A DNA stretch of 64,000 nucleotides, from contig NC_049908.1 in NCBI RefSeq assembly GCF_001411555.2, positions 27,132,724 to 27,196,723 on the forward strand, written 5' to 3'. The notes under the pieces are model-generated. The model saw nothing but the letters and a program-made list of their open reading frames with translations, had not been told where the DNA came from and made no database searches. The DNA comes from Juglans regia (Eukaryota > Streptophyta > Magnoliopsida > Fagales > Juglandaceae). Position numbers and translations under genes: made by a program. Positions 23,276 to 34,446 of this stretch are shown one piece after another (within the stretch, counting starts at the first letter, position 1; each line of letters starts with the position of its first letter).

Positions 23276-24402
23276 TCCATGAACAGTTAAGAAATATGAT
23301 GAGTTCAAGTAAAAACATTTCTCTGAAGTGTTTTGTGCATTTGGATGCTGAGTAAAGCCAACCGTACGAAAATATTTGAGGTAGACTGATATCAATTCAG
23401 CTGATAAACTGATAATGCTAAGAACATATTGGCCATAAATAGGCTCCATTCTATTAACTATATATCTTTCTTTTACTTAATTGAGACCTCAAATTTATAT
23501 AGAAACTTAAATGGATCTTGATCTTTCTGTATATGAGAGCCAAATCTATATTCTTGAGATCAAAGTCTGCTGCCGGTATAAATATTTCGCGCAGTAATAA
23601 ATATTAAAAGACACACTTGATGTATTTAGCTCTCTCCCACGTGAAACCTTCAAGTTGGGGCAAGTACGTTACAGAATTTCTTCCATATTTTTTCATATGT
23701 TAGCCAAACCAAATTACAACATTTATTATTGTTGATATAATTAAATTCTTTGATAATATTAAATACTGATCAATTAGTACTATAATATCTATTTAATTTT
23801 GCCCTATATATCTCACCCAAGGGACACGGTGCATGCATTATTAATTTATATACAAAATGTGGAGAGAAGGCGACTTCTTCCTCCCACCCCCATAAAAAAT
23901 TAAGGGTTTCAGATATGATTTTCGTTTGAAGGCAAGGAGGCCTCGGCTTCCTCCTCCTCCTCCCTCTCCTTCCATTCTTCTTCCATTCACCCACCTTATC
24001 TATCAATGTTTCTTTTACTTAATTTTATTTTACTTCATTCAATGTCGAAAAAGAAAGATTTACAGGCTTTCAACAACTCTTGAGAGACACATGCAACACA
24101 ACCAGATTCACAGGTCGAAAATCGTTCAAATAAAAGTGATGGTTTTGCGAAAATCACCGCATGTGGTTCTCACGCGCCACCCACATGTGCATGTGATCCT
24201 CAAGTGCCACCCTTTCCAGCAGCTCACGGGTCATCTTGCGTCAGATTATTGGACTCGCCACCACTAGATTTTTTATATTTGAACTTTGTGGTTGAAAAGA
24301 GACAAGTACATTTCCCTCATAGGCCGTCACAGATTCCGAAGTCTACCAGAATTGGTCCAAACTGTAATCCGTCCTTGTTTACATCTATCTTACTACTTTC
24401 AT
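23276..24402. other. Intergenic stretch without a recognised gene
   Basis: Mostly AT-rich with a short pyrimidine-rich segment (23930-23990). Short open frames occur but none resembles a known protein. Confidence 0.5.
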
Positions 24403-24846
24403 TTTTAGTTTCCTTATTGTTAATTAAAATAAAAAATAAAAGAGTTCGTTTCTTAAACGTTTGTCTGTAGAGGTTGAGTCATCTAGATGAAGGGTGAGGT
24501 TAAGTCTCTATTTAGACAGAGAGTGTTGTCTCTTAGATGTTTATCTGTAGAGAGTATCAACAATAGTGAAGACTAGACCAGTCACAAAAGGAAACAATGT
24601 ACTGGTGGAGCTCCGATTATGGATGTAAATTTTTCTAATGAATGAATTATGAAAGTTTTCCTTAAAAAAAATTTATAGACAAAACGTGGTCACATGATGT
24701 GTATATAGTACTCAAAGTTAAAACTCAATTATGATGGACAGCTTGTTTGATATATGGGTACTTCAAGTTCTCTGTGTGTTGAATCTCGTTTAGGCAGCTT
24801 CTATTTTAATACAAAATATTGAAAAGACTTATTTTTCTAAGCAGGC

Positions 24847-24880
<34 letters not shown>

Positions 24881-26505
24881 TACACACACACACACACACA
24901 AATATTTTACAAAGTCTGTTACAGGAACGTGTATGAAGGGTCCTTGATTTCCATCGCGGAGGTCAAGGCGGCAAGCTGCAGGAGGGATTTTATTAGGGAT
25001 GCTAGTGGCCAGTGGGTCATGCTATCAAATTGTAATTCACGCAACGAACATATATATGAGATCACATATACGTAGTGTATATTAATATTAGAATATAATA
25101 TATGCATGCAGGTCATTTTGGATTATTTTAGATAGGTCAGTGATCGATCATCATATATATCCTTAGAGTACTTGATCTAGATGATCATGAGTTTTTATAT
25201 ATATTTGTTTCATTCTACTTATATATAATACTTTTTTTTTGTATTGTTCATTGCTAGCTAGAAATAGTACTTATAATGAGAATTATATTAATTAATTTAT
25301 ACAAATATGTTAATTTATGGAAATAATTGATTTTTGGAAACTAGTTGGAGTACGGCTTTCTTATCATATAATTATATATTTTGGTTCCAAGAATAAATCA
25401 ATAAAAAATCCAGCATGCAACCAAAGAGATCGATTATCATCAGCTCGGATCGAAAAGGTGAATTACTTGGGCTGATTTGGTTTTACAAATCTTTTAAATC
25501 ATCTCATTATATCTTAATATCTAAATATCATTTAAATACAAATATTTTTTAATTTTTAATTTTTAACTTTTTCATCTAATTATTACTTAATTATTACAAT
25601 TTTTTTAAACTTTCAAAAAATAATATAAAAATTAATTCAACTTTTTTAAATCTAAAAAAAATTAAATTGAAAATTTTATATATATTCTAATATTGTTTTA
25701 ATTTTATAATTTTTTTATTCAACTTCTTTTGTTCTCATTTTCCAAAATTCTATAAAACTCAACCTAAACTATTTCACTATTATTTATAAATCATCTTATT
25801 ATTATTCATAAATTTTTTATCTCATATGTATAACTAAACTATACCTGAATCAGTTGTGAGCAAGAATGCTTTTCCATGCACACTACAAGAAAATTACTTA
25901 TTTACGAATAGTTAATTCTAATAAAATAATTATTTATAATTAAAATTAATTATAAATAATCTTTTAATTGTAATAAATTCATCACAAAAATTGGCAGTTG
26001 GATTTGAATGTTTACTAGCCAGTCCTTAATTGACAGTAAAACCTCTACATGACCACCCATTACGTGAGTACTGACAAACCTAAGCAAAAGCTGGACCACT
26101 ATCTTCTTTTCATATATACGTTTAATTTCTTGTTTAAGACAAGACCTTGGAAATCAGGTCATCGTCCTTAATTTGGCTAGAAGAATGATTCTTGGGTTTG
26201 GCAATTTCAAGTCAACCTCAATCTAAAGTCTTCAATATTCTTACTCATTATGTAGCATATTGATCGGAGTAATATTAGGCACAGTATTTATTATTTTTAA
26301 AATTTTTTAAAATTATAAAAATATTTTTCTTAAAATAATTTTTTTTTTATTTCGTAAAAGATCTATATATACAGTCTTCATTTAGAGACTACAAATTAAA
26401 TTTTTCTATTGATTAATGGGATGGGGGAGTTGGTAATTTTCTAGATTATAAGAATATTTTTAAATTTTTAATAAAAATTAATGGAAGCAATATAAATTTG
26501 TAAAA
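24403..26505. repeat. Segmental duplication copy 2, 3'-flank equivalent
   Basis: Matches 1214-4258 without the solo LTR. It carries a (TA)n(CA)n tract (24850-24900), the inherited AT-rich MITE (25468-25855), a CACTA-type MITE starting CACTACAAGAAAAT at 25879, and an extra insertion (about 26196-26415) absent from copy 1. Homology stops at 26505, just where the gene A region would follow. Confidence 0.85.
25879..25995. mobile_element. CACTA-type MITE fragment
   Basis: Starts with CACTACAAGAAAAT, the typical dicot CACTA terminus, followed by AT-rich sequence like that at 3925-4030. The right terminus is not clear. It lies at a different point from the copy 1 element, so the two are independent insertions. 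Confidence 0.5.
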
Positions 26506-27250
26506 TGATATATACAACCGTGTGGGGGAATCGCTGTGTAACCGCGTCCCACGTGGAAAGAAATAAAAATGCTCATCCCCCCCTACGGCCCTACCCAAAA
26601 CCTACTCACAAAGTTAATTCATTTGTACGTCTCCTCTTTTTCCTTCAACCTCTCTCTCCCTCTTTATTTCTGTCAAAGTAAACGCTAACCGATTACCTCC
26701 ATTCTCTTTCAACTGTACATAGCATTTTTGTCAAAGGTGGCAATAACTAAGGAGATTTTCATTTGCCAAGAATGCAGAGGCTGAACCCCACAAACCTGTA
26801 CAAGTCAAACAATATGAGTATGGGACGGAGCCAACCACCATATTCTCTGTTCAACATTTTACTTATACATCTTACTGAAAATTTTCCCTTTTATATTTTT
26901 TTTCCGAAGAACCTTGTGTCAATTATGCTAATAACTTGTTAATCAACTTCATTTTCATTTATTTATGATCTGCCAATTGAATGATTTTAATTTTCTTCTT
27001 TTTATTTTTTTCAAATATGCTTTTCACTTGGAATCTACAAACTTCATCATTGAGTGGTTTTTTATTTTCTTTAAGGGATGTTTCCAGGGATGAGAACAAT
27101 ATCTGGGAAGTTTCTCGTGGAGATCGATAAATGGATGAAAAGATTTGACTGTCGTGTTGTTGTTCCAGTCTTTGGAGTGGGAAGGGACCCGTTTCTTCTG
27201 GTGTGTTTTTATTGAATCTTGATGGGGTTTATTGAGTGACTTATAAGCTC
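26506..27250. other. Unique block replacing the gene A position in copy 2
   Basis: Sits between the two flanks that in copy 1 enclose gene A. It begins with GTGTGGGGGAATCGCTGTGT and a GC-richer segment (26515-26700), and later has a short open patch near 27077. No kinase sequence and no recognised family. Origin unknown. Confidence 0.6.
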
Positions 27251-27252
27251 CC

Positions 27253-27760
27253 TTGATGGTGCAAGTTTACGTTGACTCTCGCTAGCTTAGGGTTATCTGA
27301 TAATTAATGTTAATGTTATGGATAGTTACTTTTAAATGTATAAATTTATTTTACAAAAAAGTTAATTCCACTGCAAAAAATTGAGTTTTTTTTTTTTTTT
27401 TTTACACAGTGAAGTCTATTTTTTTTTTTCATAAAAATTCTGTTTAAAACTTGTAAATCTTATATATATCATTATTCTCTTTTAAAACATACTGATAAGA
27501 CTTTAGTTTTCTAAGCAGGCTTTAATATATGGAGCTGGGTCCTGTTCATCGTGTAAAGCAAGCCGGCAAGGAGTGATTTTTTATTGGTTGTTGTGAGGCG
27601 CCAGTTGCGCCAATTAAATTGTAGAATAATGTTACCATGCATCACGCAATTGAATGCGAATGCAACAAACGTATATATTATGCCATACACAGTGTTTATT
27701 GGATTTTCTTAGTCAATATCAATAATGACAGCTTAGTTTTAGACTGCGCTGCTTGACCAT

Positions 27761-27791
<31 letters not shown>

Positions 27792-28424
27792 GATTTTTTT
27801 TATTTAATTTTTTTTTCTTTTTCTCATATAATTAAGTATTTGAATTGTTCAATGCGGGAGTTTATATTGATCAATCATTAGTTCCAAATTTATACAAATT
27901 ATATGTTTTCTGGAAATTAGTTGGAGTACTACTGTTCTTGATCGTATCAACAATTGATTTTTGGTTCATTTATATATATATATTGGCTCCTGAAATAAAT
28001 AAATAAATAAAAATATAGCATATAGCCGATGATCGATCAAATTGCATGGCCAACCACATCATTTATAAAAATACCTCTAATTTAAAATATAATTGTGTAA
28101 ACTGTTGTGAAATTTTTGTGTGTAAATCATGATCAATATTCCTCGTATTATTTAAATCTTACAGATTAAATTATATATATATATATTGACATAGATGATA
28201 AGTAGTATATATAAAGACATTTAAATAAAATTATTCTACAAAATAATAATAGTATTAAAATAAAATAAATCTGGGCCATTAATATTGCCATATTTTATAT
28301 ATCTGCTTCCCTTCTTGTTAAATTCCAATAAAATAGACCAATCTGCAGTGGCGGAACCAACAATTGTGTTGAGGAGAGGCCAATTTTTCTATTGTGTGAT
28401 ATATTTATATAAAGAGTAATATTG
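27253..28424. repeat. Segmental duplication copy 2, upstream block
   Basis: Matches 7908-9500 in direct orientation, with small indels and a different (TA)n tract at 27761-27788. Here it lies upstream of gene B, which points the opposite way from gene A. No gene seen. Confidence 0.8.
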
Positions 28425-28565
28425 TTAAATACAATTTTAAGGTGTGCAAGTTATACGCACTCATTTTGAAAAATATAATAATTTTTTTTATGTAAGTCTT
28501 AAATTTACCTATTTTTTCAAAAGGAGTAGGTGGGACTTGCACATAATCCTAAGACTGCAATCATC
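28425..28565. mobile_element. Small MITE upstream of gene B
   Basis: About 140 bp with imperfect inverted ends: CAATTTTAAGGTGTGCAAGT on the left and ACTTGCACATAATCCTAAGA on the right. The equivalent site at 9505 shows only the left end. Lies about 240 bp before the gene B ATG, so it is part of its promoter region. Confidence 0.6.
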
Positions 28566-28804
28566 ATTTCTTTTATGCAAATTAAGAAGATATTGAAAAA
28601 TCATAACAACATAACTACAAACTATTTTTCATATAGATCATTGACCTTAAATAATATTTCTTATATTTTCACTTTGTATTCTATATTAAAAAACCTAATA
28701 TTGGGATCCATATTAATAAATAGTTAAGATAAGGTGATAAGGTGCGGTATAAGAAAATTTCAGCAAGTAGAAAGATCTCGAGGAAATTAACTCTTGCATT
28801 TCCC

Positions 28805-31210
28805 ATGGATATCTCAACGTTCTTTCTTCTTTTTCTCCTGCAAACTCCTCTATCTTCGTCTAAAGCGCTTGACATTCTCAAAGGCTCATCTCTATCTGTC
28901 GGGAAACCAAATAGCGAGAAGTTAGTTTCAGCGAGTGGTGAATTCTCTGCAGGGTTTTTCCCCGTTGGGGATAACGCTTTCTGCTTTTCCATATGGTTAA
29001 CAATATCCTCGGTTCCCACCGTCGTTTGGATGGCAAACCGAGACGATCCCGTTGAAAGAGGTTCGGAAATCTCAATTTCAAAAGATGGCAAGCTTATCCT
29101 CAGAAACTCTTTTCGTACCATCATTTGGACCACTAAAACAGCAGCCTTGACCACATCACAAACCTCCCAATTGCAGCTACAGCTCCTAAACACAGGCAAT
29201 CTCGTTCTTCAAGATAACTCTGATAATGGTGTCATCTGGCAAAGCTTTGATTCACCTACAGATACTCTTCTTCCTCGACAAACACTAACCGGGGTTTCAA
29301 GCCTCGTGTCAAAGTCACGCCAAGGTGACTATTCTTCTGGCTACTACACACTCTCTTTCGACAATGATAATGTCCTCCGCCTGCTTTTCCAAGATCCGAC
29401 GATATCCAGTCTCTACTGGCCTGATCCATCGTTTACTGACCCAGCAGAAGCCGACAGGTCTAGGTACGACAATAGTAGAGCTGCGGTACTAGACTCGTCG
29501 GGCTATTTCTGGTCATCTGACGATTTTAAATTCCGAGCAACAGATTTTCCTCTGGTATTGCACAGACGACTGACTCTTGATACCGACGGCAACCTGCGAT
29601 CATACAGCCTGCAAAAGATGAATGAGACTTGGGATTGGGTTGTAACATGGCAAGCATTCTCTGATCCATGCAGGATTCATGGAATCTGTGGACCCAATAG
29701 TCTGTGTAGTTATAATCATGCTTCTGGTCGGAGCTGCTCTTGCTTGCGGGGATTCAAGATCAAAGATCCGACTGACTGGTCTTATGGGTGCGTACCAGAA
29801 TTCAATCTTTCTTGCAATCAAAGTGATGAGTCTAGCTTTGTCCAACTTGCCCATGTCGAGTTCTATGGTTCTGATTCAGACTTCCTACCTAATGTTACCT
29901 TACAAACCTGCCAAAAAGAATGCCTGAGACGGTGTAATTGCAATGGTTTCCAATTTAGATTCAGCACAAATGAGGATGGTGCGGGTGCCTATAATTGTTA
30001 CCCCAAGTTTCTTCTAGCCAACGGACGACGTTCACCCGGTTTCGAAGGAGATTTGTATCTAAGGCTACCCAAAGCTGGTCTTGTTTATAACAAGACGCCT
30101 GATAAAGTACAAAGGTTAGAATGTTTACACAAACCAGTTACGCAACCAAAAAAAACTTACGAAAATAAGACGGTGAAGCTTTTGCTTTGGGTTGCCATTA
30201 TCATGGGGGGTGTAGAGGTTACTTGCATTTTCCTAGTGTTTGTTTTCTTGTCAAGGACTAGTAAAAATCCTGATCCAGCTGCACAAGCATACCTCCTGAC
30301 AACTAGATTCAAAAGATTCACCTTCTCTGAGCTGAAAAGGGCGACGCAGGGTTTCAGGGAACTGATTGGACAAGGAGCAGGAGGGGCAGTATACAAAGGA
30401 GTACTACCTGATCAGCGGGTAGCTGCAATCAAGCGCCTCAACGATGCCACCCAAGGAGAAGCAGAATTCCTAGCAGAAGTAAACACCGTTGGGAGGCTTA
30501 ATCACATGAACTTGATCGAGATCTGGGGATACTGTGCAGAGGGGAAGCACCGGCTTCTAGTGTACGAGTACATGGAGCTTGGATCATTGGCGGAAAATCT
30601 TAGTTCAAATACACTTGATTGGGAAAAAAGGTTTGAAATTGCAGTGGGCACAGCAAAAGGCCTAGCTTATTTGCATGAAGAGTGCCTAGAATGGGTTTTA
30701 CATTGCGATGTGAAGCCTCAGAACATACTTCTGGACTCAAACTATCAACCCAAGATAGCAGATTTTGGCCTGTCTAAACTACGAAATAGAGGTGAGGTTG
30801 ATCGTTCAAGATTCTCTAAGATGAGAGGAACCAGAGGTTACATGGCTCCTGAATGGGTTTACAATCTTCCCATCTCTTCTAAAGTGGATGTCTATAGCTA
30901 CGGAGTCGTCGTGTTGGAAATGGTTACTGGAAAGAGCCCCTCAGAAATGCATACCTCCTCTGAAAGCAGAGGAGCGAGAGAGTATAAGAGACTAGTCACG
31001 TTAGTGAGGGAGGAAATCATGAATAAAAAAGCGGCTTCAAGGGGGTCGTTGATTGAAGAAATCGAAGAACCCAGCATGGCTGGAAAATATGACATGGCTA
31101 TGATGGAACTTCTGGTTCAAATGGCTTTACAGTGTGTGGCCGAAGACAAAGATGATAGACCCACCATGAAGCAGGTTGTAGAGATGCTTCTATCGCACAA
31201 GGTTGATTAA
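28805..31210 (+). CDS. Gene B: G-type lectin S-receptor-like kinase (ZmPK1-like)
   Basis: Single-exon gene, 801 aa, close paralogue of gene A. The ATG at 28805 is chosen because it gives the MDISTFFLLFLL signal peptide that aligns with gene A; the open frame extends 21 codons further upstream without an ATG. Order: signal peptide 1-19; bulb-type lectin about 23-158 (FSAGFFPVG, WMANRDDPV, IWQSFDSPTDTLLP); S-domain; EGF-like cysteines C289-C329; PAN-like region about 337-421; transmembrane 457-482; kinase about 519-796. Kinase residues: GQGAGG 522-527, K543, E558, HCD 633-635, N640, DFG 653-655, APE 681-683. All are intact and it is non-RD. Several N-x-S/T sites lie in the ectodomain. It keeps the SMAGKYD segment that gene A has lost. 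Likely a functional plasma-membrane receptor; ligand unknown. Confidence 0.93.
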   Translation: MDISTFFLLFLLQTPLSSSKALDILKGSSLSVGKPNSEKLVSASGEFSAGFFPVGDNAFCFSIWLTISSVPTVVWMANRDDPVERGSEISISKDGKLILRNSFRTIIWTTKTAALTTSQTSQLQLQLLNTGNLVLQDNSDNGVIWQSFDSPTDTLLPRQTLTGVSSLVSKSRQGDYSSGYYTLSFDNDNVLRLLFQDPTISSLYWPDPSFTDPAEADRSRYDNSRAAVLDSSGYFWSSDDFKFRATDFPLVLHRRLTLDTDGNLRSYSLQKMNETWDWVVTWQAFSDPCRIHGICGPNSLCSYNHASGRSCSCLRGFKIKDPTDWSYGCVPEFNLSCNQSDESSFVQLAHVEFYGSDSDFLPNVTLQTCQKECLRRCNCNGFQFRFSTNEDGAGAYNCYPKFLLANGRRSPGFEGDLYLRLPKAGLVYNKTPDKVQRLECLHKPVTQPKKTYENKTVKLLLWVAIIMGGVEVTCIFLVFVFLSRTSKNPDPAAQAYLLTTRFKRFTFSELKRATQGFRELIGQGAGGAVYKGVLPDQRVAAIKRLNDATQGEAEFLAEVNTVGRLNHMNLIEIWGYCAEGKHRLLVYEYMELGSLAENLSSNTLDWEKRFEIAVGTAKGLAYLHEECLEWVLHCDVKPQNILLDSNYQPKIADFGLSKLRNRGEVDRSRFSKMRGTRGYMAPEWVYNLPISSKVDVYSYGVVVLEMVTGKSPSEMHTSSESRGAREYKRLVTLVREEIMNKKAASRGSLIEEIEEPSMAGKYDMAMMELLVQMALQCVAEDKDDRPTMKQVVEMLLSHKVD

Positions 31211-31650
31211 TATTGTAGTTTGGGAAGTTCAGATTATGTAACTTTCTTTTTCCTTATCTTTTTGTATTTGATGAAGATCAGATGTTCCTGGACCGTAGTA
31301 GATTGTTGAAGATTAGACACTGTAATCGATCTGGTTCACTTAGATCCATCTCTTCTGTATCAAGGATTAATTTTGATTTAGAAAACTATGGCCTTGGTGT
31401 TTTTCTAGGTATATTAAATCCATGTATTCGCCCTTGTAACCTTCACTTCAACCTTGGGCTATTGATGAGAACGTGACCATAAATCCTTCAAAGTGAGTGT
31501 AGACGGTGGAGTATTCAAACTGAATAGCTGGAAGTTTTATTCCTCAACACAAGTCATGACGATGCAACATGCTACCCCTTGATTCATTTTCAACAAAGAT
31601 GGGATAGGACAGCACATCAAAGATAGCAACTAGCAGTGCCGCGCAGAAAC
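31211..31650. other. 3' flank of gene B
   Basis: T-rich sequence typical of a 3' UTR follows the TAA stop. No canonical polyadenylation signal stands out. A short open frame at 31282-31476 has no support. Confidence 0.5.
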
Positions 31651-31766
31651 CGGCACCAATAGCAAGCCGGCAAGTAGTGATTTTTTATTGGGTGTTGTGA
31701 GGCGCCAGTTGCACCAATTAAATTGTAGAATAATGTTACCATGCATCACGCAATTGAATGCGAATT
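31650..31766 (+). repeat. Duplicate of 27552-27656
   Basis: Direct copy of the AGCAAGCCGG...GAATGCGAA block found upstream of gene B. The match stops at GCGAAT, where a CCGG-rich element begins. Confidence 0.8.
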
Positions 31767-32395
31767 AAGGGTGTTGAACCGGACCGGATTTTTTTCGGAT
31801 CCGGTCCGAAACCCAGAAATCCGAGGGATCCGGGCGGTTTAAAAAATTCCGGATCCGGTTACCGATCCGGTCATGTGACCCGGTTATCCGTAACCGGGTC
31901 ATTTAAGAAGAAAAAAATCCGCCCCTTTGAGTCTTCAGTCTCGCGCTGTCTCATTGTCTAGGGTTTGTTCTCGAATCCGAATACCTAATCGTGTTCCGTC
32001 GTCACTCTCAGTCTCGAATCTGCCTCGTCTTCAATCCGTCGTCTCTCTCGGTCTCGAATCCGCCTTCTCTCTCGGTCTCTCTCGAATAGTTAGGGTTTGT
32101 TGTCTCGTCTTTCGACCTCACCGAGACACGGAAACAGAAATTTCGAAGTGCTTAAGGTATTTTTTTTTCATTTGCTCTGTTTTTCACATGTAAGTTTTAA
32201 TCACTTGTTCTTCTAAGTTTTAGCAGAAGATTGATGGAAATTATTGTTATCCAAATTGTTACTGTAGATTATTGGTTGTGTACATTGGGTTATATCATGA
32301 GCACCTTGTGTTTCGTGAGTGTTATTATAGTACCCTGAGTTTTGTATTGAGTACCAGTACTGGGTTTTTGTATGGGTTGACTGTAAAAAAAATTT
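31767..32395. mobile_element. CCGG-rich hAT-like element fragment
   Basis: Starts AAGGGTGTTGAACCGGACCG and carries many CCGGATCCGG-type motifs, resembling the termini of the 17847 element. It then runs into a CT-rich leader with AGGGTTTG and a possible donor AAG/GTATTT near 32157, as in the 5' end of a larger transposon gene. No coding domain is visible. The right end abuts an inverted duplicate. Confidence 0.5.
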
Positions 32396-32615
32396 GGAAC
32401 TAATGATTGATCAATATAAACTCCCGCATTGAACAATTCAAATACTTAATTATATGAGAAAAAGAAAAAAAAATTAAATAAAAAAAATCCTCTACATATA
32501 TATATATATAATGGTCAAGCAGCGCAGTCTAAAACTAAGCTGTCATTCTTGATATTGACTAAGAAAATCCAATAAACACTGTGTATGGCATAATATATAC
32601 GTTTGTTGCATTCGC
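32396..32615 (-). repeat. Inverted duplicate of about 27650-27905
   Basis: Reverse complement of the block upstream of gene B, ending in GCATTCGC, the inverse of the GCGAATGC where the direct piece at 31766 stops. Together they show an inversion with the CCGG-rich element at the breakpoint. Confidence 0.8.
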
Positions 32616-33090
32616 AGTTCAAGGGACCAAATTACTCTACTTTCAATGGAATCAGGATAGGGTTGGAGGATTGTGGCTCAAAACTCTTAAAGGGGTGACC
32701 TTTTTTATTTTATTTATTGGTCTCTTTGTTGACTTATACTTTTCCTCTTCTGTAACACCTCATTCTTTGATGGATAAGCATGAAAGTCACTTTTAGAAAT
32801 TTCAAGGATCGAGCTAGTGTGCTATTACTAATCTTGACTAAGTTATTTTCTTAATGAAGCACTAAATACAAAAATTCTTAGAATAAATAAAGTCATTTTG
32901 TATTAAAATATTAAAATCATAAAACAGAGCATGAAAGCATTTATATACTAAAAAAATTTCAAACTTTGTATTGTAAAAACCATGACTTAAAAAAATCTTT
33001 GTACACGATTTAAGCATCTGTCTTGCCTTCCTGGGCCCAGTCTTGTCCTATAGTTCTTTCTTCATAAATATTCTCACATGTGATGGTTTA
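32616..33090 (+). repeat. Duplicate of 10258-10780
   Basis: Direct match to the right end of segmental copy 1; marks the right end of copy 2. 33091-33658 holds no gene; its composition resembles old LTR sequence but this cannot be confirmed. Confidence 0.75.
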
Positions 33091-34446
33091 AAAATAGAAA
33101 ACAAACTAAAATGAGTCGAAAACTCAATAAAAAACTCATCATAATGTAAACATACTCAATATAATTTTTTTCATGGAACATTTCATGTATGAGTAAAATC
33201 ATGATCATTCATGTATATGCTTATAACATGCATGATTTATCTTACTAGCCCACACACTTAACTATGTATGTAAGGTTGTGCACCAGCCTCACATCCTGTA
33301 ACTATAAGTAGAACAGCTCATAGTATCCTAGCATACTATGGTAGACCATGCTTAGGTCCATAGCTTGTACATCCACCCATAAAATCGCATTAGTACCATG
33401 CATCAAAATGACCATTTTATTAATTGTTCTGAGCTTATCTTATACTTAAATTTATGAAAGCTTACGTGTCTTATGTAACATAAGATGAATGAGATGCATA
33501 ATACTTAGATAACTATAATATGCGGAATGAAACATAATCATAAATTATGAAGAATGACGTGCTTGAAGATATCATGACATGCATTGTACATAAATATTGG
33601 CTTGGGAAACTAACTTTAATAGTAATATATATAATTAGCTAACGTGTGTTAATCTTAATTTATGATCAATCTACTTATCTTATAGCATTGCATTGGATTA
33701 GCCATCCCAATCTTCAAATTTGACTAATATGTAACTTTTTTGCTTTTAGCTAATCACTCAGAACTTGAAGTTTACATTGGATTATCCATCACACTCTCTA
33801 TAATAATAAAATATTATTCTTTTTTATTTTTTATTTTCTTTAATTATTTTTTTATTTATTAAATACTTTTTATTTTTTATTTTAATAATCTCCAATAGCC
33901 TCCAACAATCATATTCATTTTCATTAATTGAATCCAACAATCTATAAAATTAGCATCTCTAGTTGACAATTTTGTAGATGTTAACAAAAAAAAATTATTA
34001 TGGCAGTCCCAAAAAGTACCTGCTAGTTTTTGGACATTCACAACGCTAATGTTCTCAACAATCATATTCTAGCCTTCCTCATTCTCTCCCTTTCTTTCTC
34101 AACCTTATTGCCTAGAGTTCTCCTAGAAATGACCTCTACGTTGTCATCTATTGTGCCGCCTCCTAGTGAAGTCGATTCCGGACTAGTTAGGCGTTTCCCA
34201 TGTGGTTTCCTTCTCGTTGACAACATGGATATATGTTGCTACCATTTTAGTTGGTGTCTTAATAGACACCAGCAATGTTCCATGGTATAAATGGCCTTCT
34301 CAATCTCTCTATACATGATTTTGGCTTTTTTTTATGTAAATATGCCAAGTAGTGAGAATGTAAGAAGAGAATTTCTGCAACAAATTTTAGAATTAATGCA
34401 GATAGAAACTCATACATTGTCCTGCTCTGTCTCACCACTTGGATGT

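Noticed and set aside
28742..28804. Upstream extension of gene B by 21 codons
   Set aside because: The extension has no ATG and is basic rather than signal-peptide-like. The ATG at 28805 matches the gene A start.
32581..32796. 71-codon open frame beginning at 32581
   Set aside because: It crosses the junction between the inverted duplicate and the 10258-type block, so it is a chance frame.
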